From contig NZ_VLKT01000028.1 of assembly GCF_007830515.1 (NCBI RefSeq), positions 42,203 through 106,202 on the forward strand: a stretch of 64,000 nt of DNA, written 5' to 3'. This DNA comes from Mesorhizobium tianshanense (GTDB lineage Bacteria > Pseudomonadota > Alphaproteobacteria > Rhizobiales > Rhizobiaceae). The notes below the pieces were generated by a model. It saw only the letters and a list, made by a program, of their open reading frames with translations. It made no database searches and was not told the origin of the DNA. The translations under genes and the position numbers were made by a program. This document shows positions 57,308-64,000 of the stretch, one piece after another. Position 1 is the stretch's first letter; the number at the start of each line of letters is the position of its first letter.

Positions 57308-58036
57308 ATGTCCACGCTCATTCTCATCCCGGCCCGCATGGCCTCGACCCGCCTGCCGGGCAAGCCGCTGGCCGACATCGCCGGCGCTCCGATGATCGTC
57401 CATGTCGCCCGCCGCGCCGCCGATGCCGCACTTGGCCGGGTGGTGGTCGCGACCGATACCGAAAGCGTGGCCGAAGCGGTGCGCGCGCACGGTTTCGAGG
57501 CGGTGATGACGCGGGCGGATCACGAATCGGGCTCCGACCGCATCTTCGAGGCGCTGGCCACGCTCGATCCAGGGCGCAAGGTCGAAACAATCGTCAATGT
57601 GCAAGGCGACCTGCCGACCATCGATCCCGACATCATCAATGCCGCGCTGAGGCCTTTCGAGGATGCGGCCGTCGACATCGCCACGCTCGGCATCGAGATC
57701 GTCCGCGACGAGGAAAAGACCAATCCGAATGTCGTCAAGATCGTCGGCTCGCCGCTGTCGGGGACACGGCTGCGGGCGCTCTATTTCACCCGCGCCACGG
57801 CACCCTGGGGCGAGGGGCCGCTCTACCACCACATCGGCCTCTACGCCTATCGCCGCGCCGCGCTCGAACGCTTCGTCGCGCTGAAGCCGTCGCCGCTGGA
57901 ACGGCGCGAGAAGCTCGAGCAGTTGCGGGCGCTGGAGGCCGGCATGCGCATCGACGCCGAGATCGTGCAGTCCTCGCCGTTCGGCGTCGACACGCCGGAC
58001 GACCTCGAACGCGCCAGAACCATCCTTTCAACCTGA
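57308..58036 (+). CDS. kdsB: 3-deoxy-manno-octulosonate cytidylyltransferase
   Basis: A 242-residue CMP-Kdo synthetase for lipopolysaccharide inner core. LILIPARMASTRLPGKPLAD is the CTP-binding signature; DHESGSDRIFEAL, NVQGDLPTIDP and HIGLYAYRRAALERF follow in family order. ATG at 57308 starts MSTLILIPARM, the normal KdsB N-terminus. It is followed 28 bp later by pheA, with a short tandem duplication between them, and is likely co-transcribed. Confidence 0.95.
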   Translation: MSTLILIPARMASTRLPGKPLADIAGAPMIVHVARRAADAALGRVVVATDTESVAEAVRAHGFEAVMTRADHESGSDRIFEALATLDPGRKVETIVNVQGDLPTIDPDIINAALRPFEDAAVDIATLGIEIVRDEEKTNPNVVKIVGSPLSGTRLRALYFTRATAPWGEGPLYHHIGLYAYRRAALERFVALKPSPLERREKLEQLRALEAGMRIDAEIVQSSPFGVDTPDDLERARTILST

Positions 58037-58063
58037 GACATTTGGTCAACCCGAGACATTTGG
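58029..58063 (+). repeat. Short tandem duplication at the kdsB-pheA junction
   Basis: CAACCTGAGACATTTGG (58029-58045, including the kdsB stop) is repeated as CAACCCGAGACATTTGG (58047-58063), period 18 bp with one mismatch. It lies immediately before the pheA start. Confidence 0.85.
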
Positions 58064-58064
58064 C

Positions 58065-58928
58065 ATGCCTGAAAAAACCAACAGAATAGCCTTCCAGGGC
58101 GAGCCGGGCGCCAATTCCGACACCGCCTGCCGCAACATGTTCCCTGATATGGAGCCGTTGCCGTGCCCGACCTTCGAGGACGCGTTCAACGCCGTCGAGA
58201 CCGGCAAGGCCGATCTCGCCATGATCCCGATCGAGAACACGATTGCCGGGCGCGTCGCCGACATCCACCATCTCCTGCCGGAATCGAAGCTGCACATCGT
58301 CGGCGAATATTTCCTGCCGATCCATTTCCAGCTGATGGTCTTGCCGGGCGTCAGGCGCGACGAGATCAGAAGCGTGCACAGCCACATCCATGCGCTCGGC
58401 CAATGCCGCAAATACATCCGCAAGAACGGCTGGAAGCCGGTGGTCGCTGGCGACACGGCGGGCGCCGCCAAGCTGGTCGCCGAGCTGAAGGACCGCACCA
58501 TGGCGGCGTTGGCGCCGGCCTTGGCCGCGACGCTCTACGGGCTCGACATCATCGAGGAGAATGTCGAGGACACCGACAGCAACGTCACTCGCTTCGTCGT
58601 GCTGACCAAGAACAGGCGATGGGCCGACCGCCCTTCCGACGCCGCCAAGATGATGACGACGTTCATCTTCCGCGTCCGCAACGTGCCGGCCGCGCTCTAC
58701 AAGGCGATGGGCGGCTTCGCCACAAACGGCATCAACATGACCAAGTTGGAGAGCTACCAACTCGGCGCGTTCACCGCGACCTTGTTCTATGCCGATATCG
58801 AGGGCCATCCCGACGATCCGCTGGTCAAGCTGGCGCTGGACGAGCTTGCCTTCTTCTCGCGCGAAATGCGGATCCTGGGTGTCTATCCGGCCAGCGAATC
58901 GCGCGAGCAATGGAAGGTGGCGGATTAG
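58065..58928 (+). CDS. pheA: Prephenate dehydratase
   Basis: A 287-residue monofunctional prephenate dehydratase of phenylalanine synthesis. Catalytic domain: IAFQGEPGANSDTACRNMFP, MIPIENTIAGRVADIHHLL and the TRF motif in DSNVTRFVVL. C-terminal ACT domain (about 200-280): NVPAALYKAMGGFATNGINMTKLESYQLG, for feedback by phenylalanine. There is no chorismate mutase domain, as usual in alphaproteobacteria. Confidence 0.95.
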   Translation: MPEKTNRIAFQGEPGANSDTACRNMFPDMEPLPCPTFEDAFNAVETGKADLAMIPIENTIAGRVADIHHLLPESKLHIVGEYFLPIHFQLMVLPGVRRDEIRSVHSHIHALGQCRKYIRKNGWKPVVAGDTAGAAKLVAELKDRTMAALAPALAATLYGLDIIEENVEDTDSNVTRFVVLTKNRRWADRPSDAAKMMTTFIFRVRNVPAALYKAMGGFATNGINMTKLESYQLGAFTATLFYADIEGHPDDPLVKLALDELAFFSREMRILGVYPASESREQWKVAD

Positions 58929-59005
58929 CTGGCATTCATCGAGAGCTCTGCGGCGTCCTGACCTAGAGCCTTGCCAGGTGACGTGCGCCGGGCGACATTC
59001 CTGCG

Positions 59006-59809
59006 ATGTGGCTCATGAAACTGACGCTCGCGGTCGCTGGGTTGTATGCGGTCGTTGTCGCCGTCGCGTATGTGCTTCAGTCCTGGCTGATCTTCCCGGC
59101 CGGCTTTGCGGCTTTCGGACCCGATCTGCCGGCCGGGGCCCGCCATGTCGAGCTGGCGACGGAGGATGGCGAGCGCGTCGTTCTGGTACGCCTGCCCTCA
59201 AGACAGGCGGTGGTCGAGCCGCGCCCGCTTCTGCTGGGATTCGCCGGCAACGCCTGGAATGCCGACGCGCTTGCCCTCATGCTGCACCAGCTCTTCCCCG
59301 AACATGAGGTCGCTGCGCTGCACTACCGCGGCTATGCGCCGAGCGGCGGAAGCCCGTCGGCCGCCGCCCTGTTCGAGGACGCCCGACGCGCCCATGACCA
59401 CCTGACCACCGATGCCAAAGCCGGCATCGTCGCCATCGGCCTTAGCCTCGGCGCTTCGGTTGCGGTCGATCTGGCGGCGGCCCGGCCGCTGCGCGGCATC
59501 GTCATGGTGACGCCCTTCGATTCGCTGAGCGAACTCGCCGCTCACCACTATCCCTGGCTGCCGGTGCGCCTCTTGCTGCGGCATCGCATGGAGGCGGCAG
59601 GAGCTCTGCGCCACCTCGATGTCCCCGCGGCCATCATCATCGCCGAGCACGACACCATCGTTCCCGCGGCACGTTCGGCACCCCTGCGCGAGGCCGCCCG
59701 TGATCTGCGCAGCCACATCGCCATAGCGGCTGGCCACAACGACCTCTATGGCCATCCCGACTTCGCCGGCGCGCTACGCGCCTCCGTTGCGGCGGTCACG
59801 CACGATTGA
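59006..59809 (+). CDS. Alpha/beta hydrolase with an N-terminal membrane anchor
   Basis: A 267-residue protein: an N-terminal hydrophobic helix (about 4-24), then a serine-hydrolase core with LLLGFAGNAWNAD as the oxyanion segment, nucleophile Ser in GLSLGAS, Asp in AEHDTIVP and His in AAGHNDLYGHP. It resembles the BEM46/YfhR-like group of membrane-attached hydrolases of unknown substrate. Start at 59006 or three codons later. No operon partner. Confidence 0.82.
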   Translation: MWLMKLTLAVAGLYAVVVAVAYVLQSWLIFPAGFAAFGPDLPAGARHVELATEDGERVVLVRLPSRQAVVEPRPLLLGFAGNAWNADALALMLHQLFPEHEVAALHYRGYAPSGGSPSAAALFEDARRAHDHLTTDAKAGIVAIGLSLGASVAVDLAAARPLRGIVMVTPFDSLSELAAHHYPWLPVRLLLRHRMEAAGALRHLDVPAAIIIAEHDTIVPAARSAPLREAARDLRSHIAIAAGHNDLYGHPDFAGALRASVAAVTHD

Positions 59810-59982
59810 CGAGCAGTTCAGGGAGCACGCAAGGTGACGATCCAGGCCGGCCCGGCGACACGGCTGCTGGTTGTACTGAAGGGCGCTTTTGAGGCGCGCC
59901 GCCGTGAGGAAGGCTATCGCTCAAGCCTTTGGATGCGTCCCGAACAGACGCCATCGCGCCTCATGCTGCATTGATCCGTATG

Positions 59983-60468
59983 TCACTCGATCGCTTTGCA
60001 AGTTCCGAACGCGTTCAACACGCTATGTTGCGAGGCCACGGTGAAGGAGGCCATCTCGTCACTTGTCGAGCCCTGGATCGTCCAGCCGGTTGCCCCGTCG
60101 ACACCTTGAAGGATGAGGCTGTCGCCCGACCGAGCCAGGACACCGATCGTCGACACATGCGGCAGGCCGTCCGCATTGACCGACGCGATGATTTGCTGCT
60201 CGAAATGGATGAGAAAACGCGCCGGCAGTGGAACCTCGCCAAGCGCCTCGGCCGCACTGCAATCGGTACCTGTCTTGCAGAGGCGGGCCTCGGTAAAGGT
60301 ACAATCGATCGGATGCGGCAACGGTTCGGTCCCGGCCGCCTGTTGATCCCGGGGCGCGGGTTCCTGTTCAGCAGGCTGTTGACCTTCCGGCGCGGGCTGC
60401 TGTGCGTTGGCGAAGCTGATGAGGCCGCCGGCGATCAGGGCAGCGATGATTGGTGAAAGGACGTGCAT
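59983..60468 (-). CDS. Secreted protein of unknown function
   Basis: 161 residues. A signal peptide (MHVLSPIIAALIAGGLISFANA) is followed by a Gln/Pro/Glu-rich linker (about 24-50) and a small beta-rich domain with Cys residues in IDCTFTEARLCKTGTDC and a final FGTCK, which may form disulphides. Family not recognised. Neighbouring genes are also small secreted proteins. Confidence 0.65.
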   Translation of the reverse strand: MHVLSPIIAALIAGGLISFANAQQPAPEGQQPAEQEPAPRDQQAAGTEPLPHPIDCTFTEARLCKTGTDCSAAEALGEVPLPARFLIHFEQQIIASVNADGLPHVSTIGVLARSGDSLILQGVDGATGWTIQGSTSDEMASFTVASQHSVLNAFGTCKAIE

Positions 60469-60539
60469 CTGAAGCCTCCTATCCTGGGTGCAACGTTGAA
60501 GGCGACGACCGACGGATCTCGACGCGGTTTCGCCGGACG

Positions 60540-60821
60540 TCAGTACGGTTCATAGGGTGGATAGTAGGCAGGACGCCGGGGTGGAGGATAATAGTAGACG
60601 GACGGAGGCGGCGGACGATAATAAGCTGGGGGGAAAGGCTGCCCGTAATAGTAGCGCGGGCGCGGGTGCTGCCGCGCGCTGACCGCGGCTCCCAATACCG
60701 CACCGGCGACGAGGCCGGCTATCAGCGCTCCATCATGATTATGGTGGGCATGGGCTGGCGTCGACATCGACGCTGCCACGACGCTTACAGCGGCAAGCAC
60801 CGGAACTGTGACTTTCAGCAT
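60540..60821 (-). CDS. Small secreted Tyr/Pro-rich protein
   Basis: 93 residues: signal peptide MLKVTVPVLAAVSVVAASMS with cleavage near AHAHH, a Gly/Ala hydrophobic stretch (ALIAGLVAGAVLGAAVSA, glycine-zipper-like), then a tail of Tyr/Pro repeats (RYYYGQPFPPAYYRPPPPS). AGGAG lies 6 bases before the ATG. Function unknown; possibly an envelope-associated structural protein. Confidence 0.68.
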   Translation of the reverse strand: MLKVTVPVLAAVSVVAASMSTPAHAHHNHDGALIAGLVAGAVLGAAVSARQHPRPRYYYGQPFPPAYYRPPPPSVYYYPPPRRPAYYPPYEPY

Positions 60822-60885
60822 CTCTCTCTCCTTCCTCTTTCGCCTCACTTGACTGCTATCTCCGGGCACTGACTGCGCCCGGAAT

Positions 60886-61068
60886 TTACGGAATTTCTTC
60901 CTCGATCGCTTCGGCCAGCACGGATCCCAGCCGCCAGCCGTCATCGCGATCCCCGTAGCGGATGTCGTAGATGCGCCATTCATCGGCGTGCCGCGAGAGG
61001 ACGAGACCGGCCTCGAGTACCGCCGCATTTTTTGCGATTGCCGACTTTGGCTCCCGCTTCACGTTCAT
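60886..61068 (-). CDS. Small hypothetical ORF, possibly a gene remnant
   Basis: 60 residues starting MNVKREPKSAIAKNAAVLEA and ending AEAIEEEIP. The frame stays open further upstream without similarity to anything I recognise. The ribosome site is weak. The composition is plausible for coding (DEWRIYDIRYGDRDDGW), but it could be the end of a decayed gene. Confidence 0.3.
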   Translation of the reverse strand: MNVKREPKSAIAKNAAVLEAGLVLSRHADEWRIYDIRYGDRDDGWRLGSVLAEAIEEEIP

Positions 61069-61634
61069 TCTCGGCGGCATCCGCCTACGTGGAGAAGAAA
61101 GCGCTGGCTTTAATGGTATGGGCCGGGTCACCACGGCGCCCATCCTGTGATGGTCGCGCCAAGCAAGGTAGATTGACCGGATTGCTGGATTCCAACAAGG
61201 AACCCTGCAGACCAGCACCGCCGCTTGGCCGATCGGGCACCCCTCCGCCTCTTCATGCACGTTATACGTGTTGTCTTCGAAAGAAAACCCCATCGAATAT
61301 CGAATCCCACTTTTCGGACTTCGCAAAATGCCGCGAACGCGGACGACACCAGATCAAGCGCAGCCCAGATCGCGATTGACCCCTCCACATCCCTGGCTTG
61401 CATGCGATCCCCGATCGGGAAATCACCGTGACCATGGCGCACTGCACGCCATGATCCCGAAGGAGGTCGAGAGCTTCCTGGCGCAGGCAGGCATCTCGAA
61501 CCGAGCTCTTTAGCCGTGTCGATGGTCCGTTCACCCTGGGCATCCGCTTCCGTGCGCATCTCGGACTTGCGAGCGATGTGCTTCGATGCCTAGTGGGATC
61601 AAACTTGTTCGTTCGGAGCGATTGGACTTTGTCC
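61069..61634. other. 566-bp stretch without a convincing gene
   Basis: Short overlapping frames are present on both strands but none has a good start, ribosome site or recognisable motif. The stretch may contain decayed genes. No repeat, tRNA or terminator was seen. Confidence 0.5.
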
Positions 61635-61928
61635 CTAGCTCAGCGGCTCGTAGTCGATCTCGAGAAACGCCTCGACTTCCGGAATCCATCGGTCGCGGAC
61701 GAAGGCGACGTGGTCGGGATGGTCGTTGTAGCCTGAATAGGCGGCCTGGTCGGCGAACTCCATCGAGAAGCCGAAGTGATAGTCGTTCTTCGGGCTGACC
61801 TGCCGCAACTGCTCGAACTTTTCGACGCCTGGTATAGCCCCGAGCATTTTGGCGTCGGCAAGGAACTTCTTCTCCTCGACCGAGCCCTCCTTGTGCTTCA
61901 GCCTGAACACCACTGTGTGACGGATCAT
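61635..61928 (-). CDS. Dabb (stress-responsive alpha/beta-barrel) family protein
   Basis: 97 residues: MIRHTVVFRLKHKEGS, then KMLGAIPGVEKFEQLRQVSPKNDYHFGFSMEF and YNDHPDHVAFVRDRWIPEVE. This is the dimeric alpha/beta-barrel fold; the conserved HP...H segment is visible. Biochemical role unknown in bacteria. It lies 18 bp downstream of nudC on the same strand, so it is probably co-transcribed. Confidence 0.85.
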   Translation of the reverse strand: MIRHTVVFRLKHKEGSVEEKKFLADAKMLGAIPGVEKFEQLRQVSPKNDYHFGFSMEFADQAAYSGYNDHPDHVAFVRDRWIPEVEAFLEIDYEPLS

Positions 61929-61946
61929 ATTGCTCCCCCTGAATGT

Positions 61947-62888
61947 CTATGCGCTGTCGGCCCACGCGCGAATGAGGTTATAGGCGATCGCCCCCTTCGG
62001 CGGCGTGACCAAGCCGCCCGGATGCTCGCGGGCCAGCATCGAGAGCACCTCGTCGCGAAAGAACCAGCGGCAGTCTTCCAACTCGTTGAGGTCGGCCTGG
62101 ATGTCATCGTCGAGCGGTTCGCCGAAGCAGCCGATCATCAGCGAATAGGGAAACGGCCAGGGCTGGCTGGCATGATAGACGACGCGGCCGAGCCTGATGC
62201 CGGCTTCCTCCAGCGTTTCGCGGCGCACCGCAGCCTCGATCGTCTCGCCCGGCTCGATGAAACCGGCAAGTGCCGAATACATGCCCGGCGCGAAATGCCG
62301 ACCGCGGCCGAGCAGGCATTTTTCGCGCGTCGCCGTCAGCATGATCGCCACCGGGTCAGTGCGTGGAAAATGCTCGGTGCCGCAGGCCGGGCAAAGCCGC
62401 TTGTAGCCGCCTGCCCGCATCTCGGACTCGGTGCCGCATTTGCTGCAGAAGCGGTGGCTGGCATGCCAGGCGAGCAGCGCTGCCCCTTGCGCCAGCGCGC
62501 CGGCCGCCGGCTCGTCGATCAGCCCCTGCATATAGACCGAGCGATAGTCGATGGCCTTGATGGTTTCGGGAAGTTGTTCGGGGTCGACGCCGGCCGGCAC
62601 GGCGAGCACCGGTCCGCTCTCGGAAAAACCGAGCAGGACGCCATGGTCGAGCGATGCCTGGAGCGACTGGCTTTCCTCGGCGCCGAACCAGGGGTCGAAG
62701 CCATCATCTTTGAGCTTCAGGCAGAGCCGCCCGCCATGCATCAGCAAGAGCCTGGCCGAGGGATCGGCGAGCGCCTTTTCGACGGAATCGTCGGCGCGGT
62801 TTTCGGATTGCCGGTCGATCATGTTGCCGGCGAAGCCGACGAACTGGCTCGGCTCGCGCAAGGGCGCGTCAAACAGGCGGAAGCTCAT
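61947..62888 (-). CDS. nudC: NAD(+) diphosphatase (NudC)
   Basis: A 313-residue Nudix hydrolase. Zn-ribbon cysteines lie in FCSKCG and LCPACG. The Nudix box runs GFIEPGETIEAAVRRETLEE plus AGI, and SQPWPFPYSLM is the NADH-pyrophosphatase signature. NudC hydrolyses NAD(H) to NMN and AMP and can remove NAD caps from RNA. It is followed by the Dabb gene and preceded by a HIT-protein gene 36 bp upstream. Confidence 0.94.
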   Translation of the reverse strand: MSFRLFDAPLREPSQFVGFAGNMIDRQSENRADDSVEKALADPSARLLLMHGGRLCLKLKDDGFDPWFGAEESQSLQASLDHGVLLGFSESGPVLAVPAGVDPEQLPETIKAIDYRSVYMQGLIDEPAAGALAQGAALLAWHASHRFCSKCGTESEMRAGGYKRLCPACGTEHFPRTDPVAIMLTATREKCLLGRGRHFAPGMYSALAGFIEPGETIEAAVRRETLEEAGIRLGRVVYHASQPWPFPYSLMIGCFGEPLDDDIQADLNELEDCRWFFRDEVLSMLAREHPGGLVTPPKGAIAYNLIRAWADSA

Positions 62889-62924
62889 CGAGGTCTCAAC
62901 TTCAGGATGGACACGGGGAGAGGC

Positions 62925-63344
62925 TTATAGCGCCGCCTTGATCGTTTGGGCAAACCGGCGCAGGTCCGGGCGCTGGTAGGGCTCGCGCATGCCGTGGCCC
63001 CATACCGGGCCTGGCCAGCCAGGGTCGCCCTCCGAGCGCGCGATGACATGGACATGCAACTGGCGCACGATGTTGCCGAGTGCGCCGGTGTTGATCTTGG
63101 TGCAGCCGGTCACCCTTTTCAGCGCCTGCGCCACCATGTTGGTCTCGAAGGTCAGCATCGCCTGGTCGAGCGGTGTCAGATCGTGGATTTCCTCCGCGCC
63201 CGGCCGCTGCGGCACCAGAAGCAGCCACGGCCAGCGGCGGTCGTTCATCACCCGCAACTCGCACAGCCCGAGCCACATCAACTGCTCGCTGTCCGCCTCC
63301 AGCCGCGCATCCAGTGTGAATCCGGCCTTGAGGCCCGGCAACAT
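62925..63344 (-). CDS. HIT-family nucleotide hydrolase-like protein
   Basis: 139 residues: WPWLLLVPQRPGAEEIHDLTPLD, INTGALGNIVRQLHVHVIAR. The histidine triad reads Q-L-H-V-H-V, so the first His of HxHxH is Gln while the middle, nucleophilic His is kept. ATG at 63344 was chosen because AAGGAAA lies 8 bases upstream; an upstream GTG overlaps that site. Substrate probably a dinucleoside polyphosphate or AMP-conjugate, unproven. Confidence 0.86.
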   Translation of the reverse strand: MLPGLKAGFTLDARLEADSEQLMWLGLCELRVMNDRRWPWLLLVPQRPGAEEIHDLTPLDQAMLTFETNMVAQALKRVTGCTKINTGALGNIVRQLHVHVIARSEGDPGWPGPVWGHGMREPYQRPDLRRFAQTIKAAL

Positions 63345-63649
63345 CGGCGTTTCCTTCACTTTTGTCGTGTTTTTTAAACTTTATCGACGCTAGAGCGGCT
63401 GTCGTGGGGCTGCAAGCGAATCATTGGAGCAATCGCCTCAGGCCGGCGCCCTGCCGGCACTTCAAACATTCCGAAACAGGCGTCGTCGGTGAAGCTGCCG
63501 ATCTCCGCGCTTACGGGAGATCGGATGTCACCTTCGGCTTTCGCCAATCTTCAAAGCTGAAGGCTGGCAACTTTGTTCTTGCTTTGTGCCTGCAGTTATG
63601 CTAATAATTCCAGTATGGTGCTGATTGCGCCAATGACTCGCCCTTGACG
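63345..63649. other. Intergenic region with a repeat fragment and possible short transcript
   Basis: No gene is recognised. A degenerate piece of the palindromic repeat family is visible at about 63510-63560 (GGGAGATCGGATGTCACC then GGCTTTCGCCAATC). An AT-rich segment (about 63570-63620) precedes a terminator on the + strand, which would suit a small RNA promoter, but this is unproven. Confidence 0.45.
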
Positions 63650-63673
63650 ACCCGCCCCCGAGGCGGGTTTTTT
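63650..63673 (+). terminator. Rho-independent terminator directly before the group II intron
   Basis: CCCGCC-CCCGA-GGCGGG followed by TTTTTT on the + strand. No + strand gene lies immediately upstream. The intron begins within a few bases of the T-run. Confidence 0.88.
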
Positions 63674-63675
63674 GT

Positions 63676-64000
63676 GTGTGCCGAGCATGATCGACAGCTT
63701 GGAGGTGTAAGTCCTCTACCCAGCCTGATGGCGGCGAAGGGTTAGCGAAGCGCAAGGGCGTCGTCGCAAGGCGGGGTCTGAAGGAAGCGTGGAGCAAACC
63801 CGCGACCCGATGGACAAGAACCGGATACGAGGCCTACCCGGCCGGACGAGCGGGCACATGACCGCGAAGTCCATGGTCATCAAGGACCGGGGTGGTAAAT
63901 CCGGCGGGTGTGCGGGGAAGGCGGTCGATCTTACCTCGGGAGATCTGTGCCGTGTCCGGAATTCCGGACTGAGCCCGCCGTGAGGCGCGCTGATCGCGGT
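63676..64000 (+). mobile_element. Group II intron, 5' part (runs off the window)
   Basis: The 5' end fits the GUGYG consensus: GTGTGCCGAGCATGATCG at 63676 (or GTGTG from 63674). It is followed by the domain I segment GGAGGTGTAAGTCCTCTACC, then GGAGCAAACCCGCGACCCGA, GGATACGAGGCCTACCCGG, AAGTCCATGGTCATCAAGG and ATCTTACCTCGGGAGATCTG. These are conserved blocks of the RNA part of bacterial group II introns that encode a reverse transcriptase/maturase. The ORF and 3' end are outside the window. Insertion directly after a terminator hairpin is the target preference of class C introns. Confidence 0.8.

Noticed and set aside
63789..63983. 64-codon + strand frame at the right edge
   Set aside because: It lies within conserved structural RNA blocks of the group II intron and is not a protein gene.

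Overview
The window looks like a chromosomal segment of a GC-rich alphaproteobacterium of the Rhizobiales, most like Mesorhizobium or a close relative. The evidence is the gene families (YejABEF with a second binding protein, a cisplatin-type ATP-dependent ligase with its partner exonuclease, a CycM-like membrane cytochrome c), frequent TTG/GTG starts, and several copies of rhizobial-style intergenic palindromic repeats. This placement is inference; no rRNA is present.

Region by region. (1) 1-7.7 kb: the N-terminal part of an MttB-family methyltransferase, a MocR-type regulator, pgi, a HAD phosphatase, an ETFB-KMT-like lysine methyltransferase and a fadD-like acyl-CoA ligase. (2) 8.1-13.4 kb: a complete dipeptide ABC operon on the + strand. 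(3) 13.4-18.6 kb: a minus-strand cassette with a GntR/FCD regulator, a kynureninase-like PLP enzyme, an amino-acid binding protein, its permease and a second class-V PLP enzyme. It contains no ATPase. Two near-identical palindromes (GTGATCA-NN-TGATCAC) lie upstream of the regulator and of the first structural gene. (4) 18.9-25.2 kb: a CoA-dependent aromatic operon built around a 2-aminobenzoyl-CoA monooxygenase/reductase (salicylyl-CoA hydroxylase type), followed by SDR, MarR, enoyl-CoA hydratase, acyl-CoA dehydrogenase and RidA. Twin TTCA-N4-TGAA palindromes precede it. (5) 25.3-39.6 kb: a divergent pair of transcription units. The leftward unit holds a phytoene-dehydrogenase-like flavoprotein, a peptide/opine-type ABC transporter and a secreted VOC protein. 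The rightward unit holds an isatin-hydrolase-like cyclase, a second such flavoprotein, a MarR regulator and indolepyruvate oxidoreductase subunits IorA and IorB. Regions 4 and 5 together suggest catabolism of an indole- or anthranilate-type aromatic compound, but no step is proven here.

(6) 39.7-42.3 kb: small stress or secreted proteins, a single-domain globin with a helically phased repeat array upstream, and tRNA-Thr(CGT). (7) 42.6-48.2 kb: a membrane protein of unknown function, the DNA-ligase/exonuclease repair pair, a small lipoprotein and a GhrA-like dehydrogenase. (8) 48.3-56.3 kb: the yejA-yepA-yejB-yejE-yejF operon for peptide and muropeptide import. (9) 56.4-63.4 kb: cytochrome c, kdsB, pheA, an alpha/beta hydrolase, small secreted proteins, a Dabb protein, nudC and a HIT protein. 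(10) From 63.68 kb to the end: the 5' part of a group II intron, inserted directly after a rho-independent terminator.

Recurring architecture: each of the four substrate-binding-protein to permease junctions in the window carries a strong RNA hairpin, which suggests post-transcriptional tuning of transporter subunit ratios.
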